This document shows, piece by piece, positions 26,827 through 35,820 of a DNA stretch of 64,000 nucleotides. Numbering within the stretch: position 1 is the stretch's first letter; each line of letters opens with the position of its first letter. The stretch covers positions 62,001-126,000 of the forward strand of contig NZ_SRLH01000002.1 in NCBI RefSeq assembly GCF_004745595.1. The letters run 5' to 3'. The position numbers and the translations under genes are program-made. The DNA is from Flavobacterium humi. Its GTDB lineage: Bacteria; Bacteroidota; Bacteroidia; Flavobacteriales; Flavobacteriaceae. A model generated the notes under the pieces. That model did no database searches and was not told where the DNA came from. It saw only the letters and a program-made list of their open reading frames with translations.

Positions 26827-28590
26827 TTAGAAATCAAACTTATAATTTGCGCCGCCAACCACCTGTGCGCCCTGCACGGGATAATTCAGCCAACGGTTGT
26901 AATTTTGGCTGGCCAGGTTGTTCCCTCTTAGGAAAAAGGTCAAACGCTCGTTGTATTTGTAACCTATGTGTGCATTGATGTCGAAATAACTGTCCAAAGT
27001 TTGTACGGCATCCGGGTTTGGGAAAAGCTGGTAGTTCGTAAAAGCATCCTTCCTCTCCCCTACGAAATACAATTGGGTCCCGGCGTACCATTTTTTCCCG
27101 ATATTGAAATCAGTGGTAAAAGCAGCTTTCAGCATAGGCAAATTCCAGGCTTCCTCCTGCTCATCAGTCGTATAATCGTTAACTTCCGCAGTAAGCCCGA
27201 GCGTAACATTTTTATTGACATCAGCTTTTAATTCTCCGTAAAACGAAAGGGTTTTCACATTGTCATACACGACATCAAAAGAGTTTCCATAACTGTAATT
27301 CTCCGACGGTGCCGACAAATACGGATTGGATTTAAACAAAGCTTTGTATTGTGACGACGTATAAGAAGCCTTCACGGTATAGGCCAAAGCGCTGGCTAGT
27401 TTCCCTCTTAAACCGGCATAAATATCGTATTGGTTGTCCGTTGGACGGATTGCCAATGTTGGCGACAAAAATTTGTTTTCGGCAGCAAAATCAGCATAGG
27501 AGTTTTGTTTCAATCCTCCTTCTGCACCGGCAAAAGCAATCATAAGGTCGCCTACGACTTTGTAAGAAGCTTTGACTTTCGGATAAATAAAGAAATCGCT
27601 GTCCGCATCCGTTTTTACTCCTGCAAATACATCCTTCATTACCGAATAATAGGTTACTTCTGCTCCTAATTCGACAGAAAGGTCATCCTTGAGTATCTGG
27701 AAACTTGGGTTCGCGCTGAAAATCAAATTCGATTTTTGGATATTCGTAGCCACGCCTGCAACAGGATATTGCAGCAAATAAGACGTGTCAAAAGTAGTAT
27801 TCAGGTAATCGAGGTTGAATTTGGTCTTGACCGATGTATCTCCAAAATCGAAATTAAACGCCGGTTTGATAATGAAACGGTTTTCTTTGGAACCGTAATT
27901 ATCCGAAAAAGCGATGAAATTTACATTTGCCTTCTCAAAAAAACTATGGGAAACTGCTAATTCCGAACCAAGTTTTATCGTGGTATAACTGTGTTTTGGA
28001 TGAATTGTATCAATCTGTACATTGCTGAAATTCGGGTTTTCCAATGGCATGCCGTACCAGTTGTATGCCTCGTTTTTAATGCCCAAATCCGCTTTGAAGG
28101 TAATGTCTTTTCGGCTGTAGCCATACATTACATTAGCCGAAGTTTCCCCGAATTTATCATCCAAAAGCGTTCCTTTTATACCGCCTTGTGACGACAGGTG
28201 ACGAAACATCCCCCCAATATATTGGTATTTGTCCAATTTATGGGTTACGAATAATTCCCCATTGATCGTTCCATAGTTACCGATACCTAATGTGGCATAA
28301 TTAGGGTATAATTTTTCTTGTTTGGCTTTGTCCACGCCTGCTGCTTTTCCTTTGGAAGGAGTAAATGTAGAAGCTACCGGAAATGAGAAAATCTGGTATT
28401 TGATTTCTTCCTTTTTGCTGGTTTCGTTGTCATCCAATGAAGGGGTTTCCTTTATTTTAAACGCATCTGAAATAGTTGGGGAATACGGTTTTACAACGTT
28501 TACCACTTCTGTACCGATATTTTCGTCTTTCTTTTGGGCGAAAGAAAACTGAAAGGTGATAAGCAGGATTATGATGATTGTATTTTTCAT
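26827..28590 (-). CDS. TonB-receptor-like outer-membrane beta-barrel protein
   Basis: 587 residues from the ATG at 28590, where MKNTIIIILLITFQFSFAQ gives a clear signal peptide; the longer frame adds 16 unlikely residues. After a 60-70 residue linker (EVVNVVKPYSPTISDAFKIKE) the rest is alternating aromatic/hydrophobic strands typical of an outer-membrane barrel, ending in YKFDF. I see no clear TonB plug domain, so the common label TonB-dependent receptor may be misleading. It lies 62 bases downstream of the TPR gene, and the pairing suggests a joint envelope function. Confidence 0.78.
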   Translation of the reverse strand: MKNTIIIILLITFQFSFAQKKDENIGTEVVNVVKPYSPTISDAFKIKETPSLDDNETSKKEEIKYQIFSFPVASTFTPSKGKAAGVDKAKQEKLYPNYATLGIGNYGTINGELFVTHKLDKYQYIGGMFRHLSSQGGIKGTLLDDKFGETSANVMYGYSRKDITFKADLGIKNEAYNWYGMPLENPNFSNVQIDTIHPKHSYTTIKLGSELAVSHSFFEKANVNFIAFSDNYGSKENRFIIKPAFNFDFGDTSVKTKFNLDYLNTTFDTSYLLQYPVAGVATNIQKSNLIFSANPSFQILKDDLSVELGAEVTYYSVMKDVFAGVKTDADSDFFIYPKVKASYKVVGDLMIAFAGAEGGLKQNSYADFAAENKFLSPTLAIRPTDNQYDIYAGLRGKLASALAYTVKASYTSSQYKALFKSNPYLSAPSENYSYGNSFDVVYDNVKTLSFYGELKADVNKNVTLGLTAEVNDYTTDEQEEAWNLPMLKAAFTTDFNIGKKWYAGTQLYFVGERKDAFTNYQLFPNPDAVQTLDSYFDINAHIGYKYNERLTFFLRGNNLASQNYNRWLNYPVQGAQVVGGANYKFDF

Positions 28591-28652
28591 ATGTATTTTT
28601 TTTGCTGCTGCACAAAACCACATAAACGGGCACGGCATATTCTTAAAGGCTG

Positions 28653-31600
28653 TTATTTTGTAATCGATGAATTTGTTTTGGCTTCTTCCGTTTTGATAAG
28701 ATCCAATTGTTTTTGGGCCTCTTCGGTTACATCAGGGTAATCCTTGAAATTCTTGATCACGCTTTCCAAAATATAGGTGGCCTGGAAACTATCCTTCAAT
28801 CCGTAGAAATTTTTGGCCATCAATACCAAACCTTTGGCCCCGAAATATTTATAACCGGAATAATCCTTGGCCAGTTTTTGGACCGCCTTGTTCGAATCCT
28901 CGAATTTTGATTCCTTGTTTTTAAAATAAGCCTCATAATACAAGGCTTCTGCGGCAAGTTCTCCTTTGGCTATTTTCTGCAGCCTGGCATACGATTCTTT
29001 GGCTTTTGTCTCGTCATTGACCTGAATGGCCGAGCGGGCAACAATGATCTGGGCATCGCTTTTTATTTTATCGTCCGTTTTTGGGTTGGCCAAAACTTTA
29101 TCTGCATACACTACAGCTTTTGGATAGTCTTTTCCATCGTAATAAGCCTTCATAAGATTAGCTTGCGCATAGGTTTTATTTTGAGGGAAATCGGCCTCTG
29201 ATTCCAAACGCAGCAAAACAGGAAGTGCTTTAACGTAATCATTTTTTTTGATGTAAATCTCGCTTAAACGTGACAGCGATTGCTCTGTAAATTCGCTATG
29301 CGGTTTGGCAATCACATATTCGTAGTTCGGGACAGAATTATTGACAGAACCGTCTTTATAATACGAATCCGCCAGGTAGAAATTCGCTTTTAACGAATGG
29401 ATTCCGTTAGGAAAAGCACTTACATAGCTGGAAAGATTGGTAATGGCCTGTTTGGTATTGCCTTGCAAATATTGTTTTTCGGCAGCTTCCCAGGAATCAT
29501 TGTCCAGTTCCGCATCTGAAACTTCCACGAAATCAAGCGTTTTGACCCAAGAAGCGTATTCGTCAACCCTTCCTTTGTCTACATAAATCAACCGTGCTGT
29601 TTTTACGGCTTCCAGCGCTTCTTCCGATTTAGGGAAATCCGCAGCCACTTTTTTGAATTTGGCCAAAGCCAGGTCGTCCTTGTCCCCGTTATAATAAATC
29701 AAGCCCTGGCGAAGGATCGATTTTGAAGTATAGCTTCCGGTCCTGAATTCTGAAATCAGCTGGTCATAAGTTTTAATCGCCGATGACGTTTCATTTTCAG
29801 CAGTATATGTATTGGCCAATTCGAACAAAGCATCATCACGGTATTGGGAATTCGGGTATGTTTTTAGGAACTGGTTGAAATCGGCAATTTTCTTGTCATT
29901 TTTCCCCATAAAACCATAACTGATCGCTTTTTGATACGCGGCATAATCGCCATCAACCGTTTTTAATGTAATAGCCTTGTCATAGGCTTCCATGGCAGCG
30001 GAATATTTCGTGGTCACAAAGCGAGAATCAGCCAGGCGCAGGTATGCATCGGTCAGGCGGATTTTATCATCTTTGGAAACCTCAATATATTTTTGGAAGA
30101 AATTGCCCGCCTGCTCATATTCTTTGAGTTTGAAATGCGAGTAGGCAATATCGTAGTTGGCATTTTTGAATTCGGGCGTATCTTTTGCTTCAGGATATCC
30201 CAAAAACTGTTTAAAACTCAATAATGCATTGGAGAAATCATCCAGGACATATTCGGTTTCCGCTTTCCAGAACGTTCCTCTTGCAGAGAATTTAGCATCC
30301 TTTTGCTCCGCTACCGATTTCTTGAAAAGCGCAAGTGCTTCCTGGTAATTTCCATCGGTAAACAATTCCAAACCTCTGTAAAACGATACTTTCTGGTACG
30401 CTGATTTATTTCCGAAACTTTTGTTTTTTTCCAGTAGAGACAAGGCTTCTTTGTAGTTTTTGGAAGTGATGTACGAATTGATCAGCAGGTTCTCGATTTC
30501 GTTTTTATTCGGATTGTTAGGGTATTTTGTCATAAACCCGTTCAGTACATCCGGAACACTTTGGTACGAATTCCCGATATCATAACTCAACCGTGCATAA
30601 TTAAGGTAGGCATCTTCCTGGATTTTTGCATCGAAAGCCATCTCGGAAGCATTTTTAAAAGCATTCAAAGCCTGCTGTTTCTTTTCGGTTTTCAGGTAGC
30701 TTTCCCCTAAATGGTAATATGCGTTTTGGGCCACGAAATCATTTCCCCCGATTATTTTGTTGAATTGCGAAATGGCATTTTCAAAATCACCTTGCTTATA
30801 ATACGCATAACCTAGCTGGTAAAAATCCGTATTGTTCCATTTTCCTTTTTTGCCTTTGTACTCCTTTAAAAACGGGATTGCCTTATCATATTGCTTCAGG
30901 TTGAAATAACTTTCCCCGATAATTTTGTTCAGTTCTGATTTTTCCATCGCATTGGAACCTGCCATGGCCGCTTGCCCCAACTGGATTGCCTTGTCGAATT
31001 TCCCGAGTTTGAAATTCATGTCTGCCTGGAAATAAGACAGTTTCTCTTTGTATTTTTCTTCTCCTGAAACCTGGTCGAAATATTTTGTCGCTTCCTTGTA
31101 ATCATCTCCTTCGTAGGCTAAAAAACCCAAGTAATATTTGGCCTGTGAGCCATATTCCTGCGAATTGACCACTTTATTCAAATATTGGGAAGCTTCTTTC
31201 TTTTTCCCGGAATTGAAAAAACTGTATCCTTTGTAAAAATTGTATTTATCCTGGTCGTCGCTGGTCAGGGTTCCTTCTTCCACTTTGTCAAACCATTCAA
31301 GCGCCTGAGGGTATTTACCTTGTTCGAAATAATAGGTCGCCACTTCGGTATAGGCCAGGTTTTGTTTTGTGCTGGTCGGGTAATTTTTCACAAAAGATTC
31401 CATAGCCTCGTCAGCATTCATCTGGTCCAGCCGGATAGCGCAATTGGCGCTGTAATAAGTACAATCCGATTGGATTTCAGGATTTTGGTTTTGCTGCTTG
31501 ACTTTATCGAAGATGATTTGGGCCGATTGGTATTGCTTGTCCCTGTAAAGTGACATCGCTTTATTGTAATCGGCTAAATCGTTTGTATAAATTTCAGATT

Positions 31601-31667
31601 GCTGTGCGAAAGCGGTTGTAAACCCTGCTAGAATTATGGCGAGGATGGAGTATGAGAATTTCTGCAT
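28653..31667 (-). CDS. Exported multi-TPR protein
   Basis: 1004 residues with a signal peptide (TTAFAQQSE cleavage region near residue 21) and tetratricopeptide repeats across almost the whole length, for example NLAYTEVATYYFEQGKYPQALEWFDKV and YQLGYAYYKQGDFENAISQFNKII. It is probably periplasmic and a protein-protein interaction scaffold. It is the first gene of the four-gene minus-strand group with the outer-membrane barrel directly downstream. A TATATTTG (31694-31687) lies upstream. The function is not known to me; the link to the barrel protein is inferred from position. Confidence 0.85.
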   Translation of the reverse strand: MQKFSYSILAIILAGFTTAFAQQSEIYTNDLADYNKAMSLYRDKQYQSAQIIFDKVKQQNQNPEIQSDCTYYSANCAIRLDQMNADEAMESFVKNYPTSTKQNLAYTEVATYYFEQGKYPQALEWFDKVEEGTLTSDDQDKYNFYKGYSFFNSGKKKEASQYLNKVVNSQEYGSQAKYYLGFLAYEGDDYKEATKYFDQVSGEEKYKEKLSYFQADMNFKLGKFDKAIQLGQAAMAGSNAMEKSELNKIIGESYFNLKQYDKAIPFLKEYKGKKGKWNNTDFYQLGYAYYKQGDFENAISQFNKIIGGNDFVAQNAYYHLGESYLKTEKKQQALNAFKNASEMAFDAKIQEDAYLNYARLSYDIGNSYQSVPDVLNGFMTKYPNNPNKNEIENLLINSYITSKNYKEALSLLEKNKSFGNKSAYQKVSFYRGLELFTDGNYQEALALFKKSVAEQKDAKFSARGTFWKAETEYVLDDFSNALLSFKQFLGYPEAKDTPEFKNANYDIAYSHFKLKEYEQAGNFFQKYIEVSKDDKIRLTDAYLRLADSRFVTTKYSAAMEAYDKAITLKTVDGDYAAYQKAISYGFMGKNDKKIADFNQFLKTYPNSQYRDDALFELANTYTAENETSSAIKTYDQLISEFRTGSYTSKSILRQGLIYYNGDKDDLALAKFKKVAADFPKSEEALEAVKTARLIYVDKGRVDEYASWVKTLDFVEVSDAELDNDSWEAAEKQYLQGNTKQAITNLSSYVSAFPNGIHSLKANFYLADSYYKDGSVNNSVPNYEYVIAKPHSEFTEQSLSRLSEIYIKKNDYVKALPVLLRLESEADFPQNKTYAQANLMKAYYDGKDYPKAVVYADKVLANPKTDDKIKSDAQIIVARSAIQVNDETKAKESYARLQKIAKGELAAEALYYEAYFKNKESKFEDSNKAVQKLAKDYSGYKYFGAKGLVLMAKNFYGLKDSFQATYILESVIKNFKDYPDVTEEAQKQLDLIKTEEAKTNSSITK

Positions 31668-31768
31668 GAAAAGACGATTTAAGTTTCAAATATAGCACTT
31701 TCTTATTTCTTAAAACGAGGAAAAAACACGTTTAGTATCCCTTTTTTGAATATGGGTACAATTTTATT

Positions 31769-31798
31769 TTGAATAAGAAAGTTAACTTATTACTTTTA
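31769..31798 (+). promoter_or_regulatory. Candidate promoter for ftsE
   Basis: TTG (31769-31771), 19 bases, TACTTTTA (31791-31798); last -7 base differs from consensus. Confidence 0.4.
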
Positions 31799-31817
31799 CG
31801 AAATAAATAATCAAATC

Positions 31818-32501
31818 ATGTCGAAAACCATTTTATCGTTACAGGACGTCACTATATATCAAGAAGGAAACAAAATATTATCCAATGTAAACCTGAATGT
31901 AAATCCGGGTGAATTTTTGTATATTATCGGGAAAACCGGTACCGGGAAAAGTAGTTTTATGAAAACGCTTTATGCCGATTTGCCTTTGACCGATGGCGAA
32001 GGAACGATTGTCGATTACGACCTGAACGGGCTGATAGACGACGATATCCCTTTCCTGAGAAGGAAAATAGGAATCGTTTTCCAGGATTTCAAATTATTGC
32101 CGGACAGGAGCGTAAACGAAAACATGCTTTTTGTGCTTAAAGCCACCGGCTGGACCGATGCAGGAGAAATGCAGGAGAAAATCGATGACGTATTGGATAA
32201 AGTAGGCATGAAAAACCTGACGGGCAAAATGCCGCACCAATTATCCGGTGGGGAACAGCAACGTGTAGCCATTGCCAGGGCATTGCTAAACGACCCGGAA
32301 TTGATTCTTGCCGATGAACCTACAGGAAATTTAGATCCTCAAACAAGTGTTGAAGTACTGGATGTCCTAAGAAAAATCAACCAAAACGGCAAAACGATCA
32401 TTATGGCAACGCACGATTATGCCTTGCTGATGAAATTCCCTTCGAAAACATTAAAATGCGAAGATGGAACCATATTTGAAGTAGTGCAGCGAACTGTATA
32501 A
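31818..32501 (+). CDS. ftsE: Cell-division ABC ATPase FtsE
   Basis: 227 residues, a single ABC ATPase domain: Walker [10 protein letters not shown] at 38-46, signature LSGGEQQR at 142-149 and Walker B with [11 protein letters not shown]. The small size, the [15 protein letters not shown] stretch and the C-terminus are typical of FtsE, which works with the membrane protein FtsX to control peptidoglycan hydrolysis at the septum. ftsX is not adjacent; the next gene encodes an unrelated secreted protein. A LolD-type ATPase is a possible alternative, since the two families are close. Confidence 0.82.
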   Translation: MSKTILSLQDVTIYQEGNKILSNVNLNVNPGEFLYIIGKTGTGKSSFMKTLYADLPLTDGEGTIVDYDLNGLIDDDIPFLRRKIGIVFQDFKLLPDRSVNENMLFVLKATGWTDAGEMQEKIDDVLDKVGMKNLTGKMPHQLSGGEQQRVAIARALLNDPELILADEPTGNLDPQTSVEVLDVLRKINQNGKTIIMATHDYALLMKFPSKTLKCEDGTIFEVVQRTV

Positions 32502-32532
32502 TATTTTCTTTTCAACATCAAAAAAAACAATC

Positions 32533-33045
32533 GTGTTACAAAAATTTTTATTCCTTTTCCTGTTTTCCGGCGCCATGGCATTCGGACAGGACAAAACCAA
32601 TGCCAATAATCCTGATATGCTTACCCACATTAGCCGAAAAGGGATTTATCAGATAAAATACAACAAGAAACATTGGCAAAAAGAGGAAGGCGAAACCAAA
32701 TGGGATGCTGATTTCCATGACACTTACAATTTATTGGCCGCCTATTTTATCGAATACGATTATTACCTGGCGGAAAAGGATTTGAAAGCTACTATCAAAG
32801 AACAGTTTAAGGATCTGGGGAAAATGAAAGACCTGAAACTATACGACAAAAAGATCAACGGGATGAAAGTCCATTACTTCGAACTCAATCTCGAATACCA
32901 AGGGTTCTGGTATGCGTACCAAGGGTTTATTTACAATGGAAAAGGCGGTTCGATGGAAGTCCATTTCGGAGTGCAGCAGGAAGGCCTCAAACAATACCAG
33001 GAATATATTGATGAATTCTGCAACGGCATTACTATCATCGAATAA
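32533..33045 (+). CDS. Small exported protein of unknown function
   Basis: 170 residues read from a GTG codon at 32533; no ATG precedes the signal peptide (LQKFLFLFLFSGAMAFGQ), which begins at once, so the unusual start is likely. The mature part has the look of a PsbP/Mog1-like alpha-beta fold (LYDKKINGMKVHYFELNLEYQ followed by YAYQGFIYNGKGGSMEVHF), but I cannot assign a family with confidence. It follows ftsE by 31 bases and ends in a terminator, so the two are probably co-transcribed. Confidence 0.72.
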   Translation: MLQKFLFLFLFSGAMAFGQDKTNANNPDMLTHISRKGIYQIKYNKKHWQKEEGETKWDADFHDTYNLLAAYFIEYDYYLAEKDLKATIKEQFKDLGKMKDLKLYDKKINGMKVHYFELNLEYQGFWYAYQGFIYNGKGGSMEVHFGVQQEGLKQYQEYIDEFCNGITIIE

Positions 33046-33056
33046 AAAATATAAAA

Positions 33057-33089
33057 CAAAAAAAGAGAAGCGTAATTGCTTCTCTTTTT
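33057..33089. terminator. Bidirectional terminator
   Basis: Stem AAAAGAGAAGC (33061-33071) / GCTTCTCTTTT (33078-33088) between convergent transcripts. Confidence 0.9.
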
Positions 33090-33091
33090 GT

Positions 33092-33409
33092 TTATACTTT
33101 CGGCATATCGACCGGTCCGCCCCATTCGGAGAAACCGCCCATTAAATTATAGGTCGTCTCAAAACCCATCTGGTTCATGATATTGCACGCCTGGGCACTT
33201 CTTCCGCCTGCTTTGCAATACACATAATAATTTTTGGATTTATCCAGTTCTTCCACCTGGTAAATGAAACCCTGTCCTTTATAAATATCTATATTGATGG
33301 CGTTCGGGATAATTCCGTCATTCCATTCGTCTTCTGTACGAACGTCCAAAATCACTGCGTTTTCATCAGCCTGGAGTTTTTCCCACCAATCTTCTTGTGT
33401 TAAATTCAT
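33092..33409 (-). CDS. Single-domain rhodanese
   Basis: 105 residues, cytosolic, with ILDVRTEDEWNDGIIPNAINI and the active-site loop CKAGGRS (Cys65). Such proteins carry a persulfide on the cysteine and pass sulfane sulfur to acceptors, or act in thiol redox control. It is the third gene of the minus-strand group TlpA-like - redoxin - rhodanese, which suggests a thiol or redox role and not a link to the cys operon 18 kb away. Confidence 0.9.
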   Translation of the reverse strand: MNLTQEDWWEKLQADENAVILDVRTEDEWNDGIIPNAINIDIYKGQGFIYQVEELDKSKNYYVYCKAGGRSAQACNIMNQMGFETTYNLMGGFSEWGGPVDMPKV

Positions 33410-33438
33410 TGCTTTTCGTATTTAATATTTCAAAAATA

Positions 33439-34050
33439 CTACGCTTTAATGGAACATCCAATAGCTTTGGTCATTTTTACGGGCACATCTTCATTTTTAA
33501 GTAAGGCATTTACCGCATTTTCGACGTATCTGGTCTTTACAGCGCTCTCATCCGAATAGTTGTCATCGATAGCCCCGATGTATTTTACCTGGTTACCGGC
33601 TTTTGTTTTTTGAAGCACATAAACGTGCGGTGTTTTCGTAGCTCCGTATTGTGGGTATATTTTTTGGCCTTCATCGAATAAATACGGGAAGGTAAACCCT
33701 TTTTCCTTGGCTCTTTTCTGCATTAGGTCAAAACTGTCCTCACTTTGCACGGCCGGATTATTAGGATTGATGGCAATGACCGGATACCCTAGGTTTTTAT
33801 ATTTTTTATCCAAAGCCATAATCCTGTCTTCATATGCTTTTGCATACGGGCAGTGGTTGCAGGTAAAAACGACAATAAAACCTTTGGCATCCTTAAAGTC
33901 ACTTAAGGAAACATTTTTGGAATTCACATTTTTCAGGCTGAAATCTGTGGCGATATCCCCTACCTGATATCCGGAGCCTGGTTTTTCGTAGGTAAAAGCG
34001 CTCATCAAACCGATAAGGATTACAAACGCAGCAATTTTGATTGTTTTCAT
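33439..34050 (-). CDS. Exported redoxin (thioredoxin-like, AhpC/TSA type)
   Basis: 203 residues from the ATG at 34050; MKTIKIAAFVILIGLMSAFT is a signal peptide, while the longer frame adds 38 residues that overlap the upstream gene. Thioredoxin fold with the active-site motif FTCNHCPYAKAYEDRI (Cys64, Cys67). CNHCPY marks the DUF899-like/redoxin subgroup common in Bacteroidota. An additional cysteine sits near the C-terminus (IGCSIKA). Substrate unknown; a periplasmic thiol reductase or peroxidase role is an inference. The gene starts 4 bases after the TlpA-like gene ends. Confidence 0.85.
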   Translation of the reverse strand: MKTIKIAAFVILIGLMSAFTYEKPGSGYQVGDIATDFSLKNVNSKNVSLSDFKDAKGFIVVFTCNHCPYAKAYEDRIMALDKKYKNLGYPVIAINPNNPAVQSEDSFDLMQKRAKEKGFTFPYLFDEGQKIYPQYGATKTPHVYVLQKTKAGNQVKYIGAIDDNYSDESAVKTRYVENAVNALLKNEDVPVKMTKAIGCSIKA

Positions 34051-34054
34051 ACTG

Positions 34055-34567
34055 TTATTTATTTGATAGTGATAGAATTTCTTTTTCCAATTCCTCAAAA
34101 GTAAAAGACTTTTCAAAAAACGCATGGCCTTTTTTATTGTAGATGTAAGTCGCCGGGATGGCACCGCTCCAATCCTTGTCTACTTTTTCAATCCAGGAAT
34201 TCGCGTCGGGGTCATCCAGAAGGACTACCTCAGCCGTCATTTTCTTTTTGAGCAGGAACGGGATCAGGCTGGTTTCAACCTTTTTCGGCATGTCAAGGCT
34301 CACCAGGATTACTTTTATTTTATCGTTTTTATACTTTTTATTGATCTCTTCAAAAAAAGGCAATTCCTTAACGCACGGAACACACCATGTAGCCCAGAAA
34401 TTGATGACATAAGTAGTGTCGTCATCATATTTCAGGTAATGCTCAAAAGAATCGAAATCATACGATTTTACCTCGATGCCATTACTTTGGTACACTTTAG
34501 CCTCTTTTTTCTGCTGGGCAAAAGAACTCAAACCAATCAGGTAGATCCAAACAATAACTTTCCTCAT
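34055..34567 (-). CDS. TlpA-like exported thiol-disulfide oxidoreductase
   Basis: 170 residues: signal peptide to about residue 18 (LIGLSSFAQQ) and a thioredoxin-like domain with INFWATWCVPCVKELPFF, active site WCVPC at 61-65, followed by the cis-proline segment GAIPATYIY. Members reduce or oxidise periplasmic disulfides, often in cytochrome c maturation; no such genes are nearby. It is the first gene of the three-gene group and is divergent from marR. The intergenic region contains palindromes that could affect both promoters. Confidence 0.88.
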   Translation of the reverse strand: MRKVIVWIYLIGLSSFAQQKKEAKVYQSNGIEVKSYDFDSFEHYLKYDDDTTYVINFWATWCVPCVKELPFFEEINKKYKNDKIKVILVSLDMPKKVETSLIPFLLKKKMTAEVVLLDDPDANSWIEKVDKDWSGAIPATYIYNKKGHAFFEKSFTFEELEKEILSLSNK

Positions 34568-34643
34568 TATGCGTTTTTTAGGTTTTTAAAATTAGGCAAT
34601 CTAAATGCCTATACATAAAAATTAACAAAAATTTAATACACAT

Positions 34644-34678
34644 TTGTATATACAAGTAATTAAAACGTACTACATTTG
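34644..34678 (+). promoter_or_regulatory. Candidate promoter for marR
   Basis: TTG (34644-34646), 24 bases, TACATTTG (34671-34678). The -7 box is an exact match; the spacing is long. Confidence 0.4.
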
Positions 34679-34689
34679 TACCTACAAAT
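34644..34689. promoter_or_regulatory. Two operator-like palindromes upstream of marR
   Basis: TTGTATATACAA (34644-34655) and ATTTGTACCTACAAAT (34674-34689) share the pattern TTGTA-NN-TACAA, with centres 32 bp apart (three helical turns). The first covers the -33 box and the second the end of the -7 box and the probable start site. This is the expected geometry for MarR autorepression. Confidence 0.7.
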
Positions 34690-34704
34690 TTGGTAATTAC
34701 AAAT

Positions 34705-35157
34705 ATGAAAATTGAAGACGTGATAAAATCAACCGTAGCGTTAGACAATGCCACAAGGACATTGCTTAATATTATGTTTGCCCAAAACGTAATCAGTGAT
34801 AAATTCAATGAGATCTTGAAACCGTTCGATTTATCGCCAGAACAGTATAATGTATTGCGGATACTAAGAGGGCAAAAAGGGAAACCTGCCAACATGTGCG
34901 TCATCCAGGAGCGGATGATCGCCAAGACCAGCAATACGACCAGATTAGTGGATAAGTTGCTTTTGAAAGAATTGGTCACGCGCGAAGTTTGTCCGGAAAA
35001 CAGGCGTAAAATGGAAATTCAGATTACTTCAAAAGGCCTTGAAGTTCTTTCCGACCTTGATTCAAAAGTAGAAGACCACGAAAATTATTTTGCTAAAAAA
35101 CTAACTTCAGAAGAGTTGGAATTGTTAAACGATTTATTAGAAAAATACAGAAGCTAA
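34705..35157 (+). CDS. MarR-family transcriptional regulator
   Basis: 150 residues from the ATG at 34705 (an in-frame TTG at 34690 lies within the operator-like palindrome and is less likely). Winged-helix MarR fold: FDLSPEQYNVLRILRGQ, the recognition region with VIQERMIAKTSNTTRLVDKLLLKELVTREVCPENRRKMEIQITSKG, and a C-terminal dimerisation helix. It ends 6 bases before the nitroreductase gene, so it probably controls that operon in response to a small ligand or oxidant. Confidence 0.92.
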   Translation: MKIEDVIKSTVALDNATRTLLNIMFAQNVISDKFNEILKPFDLSPEQYNVLRILRGQKGKPANMCVIQERMIAKTSNTTRLVDKLLLKELVTREVCPENRRKMEIQITSKGLEVLSDLDSKVEDHENYFAKKLTSEELELLNDLLEKYRS

Positions 35158-35163
35158 AAAAAA

Positions 35164-35796
35164 ATGAGTAAATTTATAGAACATCAAAATTGGCGTTATG
35201 CCACCAAAAAATTCGACAGCTCAAAAAAAATTACGCCTGAGGATTTGAATACTTTAAAAGAAGCAATCCGCTTGAGTTCCTCTTCATATGGTTTGCAGCC
35301 GTATAAAGTGATCATTGTGGACGATCCGGAAGTAAGGGCTAAAATCCAGCCGGCAGCTTGGGGGCAATCTCAAATTGTGGATGCTTCCCATCTGTTTATT
35401 TTTGCCAATATGGTGAATGTTGAAGATGCTGATATTGACACTTATATTGCAAATATTGCCGAAACCAGAGGTATTCCGGTTGAAAACATACAAGGTTACG
35501 GTGATTTTATGAAATCAAAAATAACAACCTTGCCTAACGATGATCAAAACATCTGGACATCAAAACAAACGTATCTGGCACTTGGGAACTTATTGAACGC
35601 TGCCGCAGAATTAAAAATCGATGCCACGCCGATGGAAGGTTTCGAACCTGAAAAAGTGAATGAAATATTAGGCCTGGCACAAAAAGGATTGAATGCGTCT
35701 TTGATCGCTACAGTAGGATACCGTCATGAAGAAGATGCGACTCAGCACAACAAAAAAGTAAGAAAATCAAAAGAAGAATTATTTATCCATTTATAA
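35164..35796 (+). CDS. NAD(P)H-dependent nitroreductase-family oxidoreductase
   Basis: 210 residues, FMN-dependent nitroreductase fold related to NfsB: NWRYATKKFDSSKKI at the start (FMN phosphate-binding region), SSSSYGLQPYKVIIV, and a C-terminal GYRHEEDATQHNKKVRKSKEELF. Physiological substrates are usually quinones or nitro compounds. It lies directly downstream of marR and upstream of yceI, with gaps of 6 and 24 bases, an arrangement found in oxidative or electrophile responses. Confidence 0.88.
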   Translation: MSKFIEHQNWRYATKKFDSSKKITPEDLNTLKEAIRLSSSSYGLQPYKVIIVDDPEVRAKIQPAAWGQSQIVDASHLFIFANMVNVEDADIDTYIANIAETRGIPVENIQGYGDFMKSKITTLPNDDQNIWTSKQTYLALGNLLNAAAELKIDATPMEGFEPEKVNEILGLAQKGLNASLIATVGYRHEEDATQHNKKVRKSKEELFIHL

Positions 35797-35820
35797 TATT
35801 AACTAAAATCAAATAAAACA

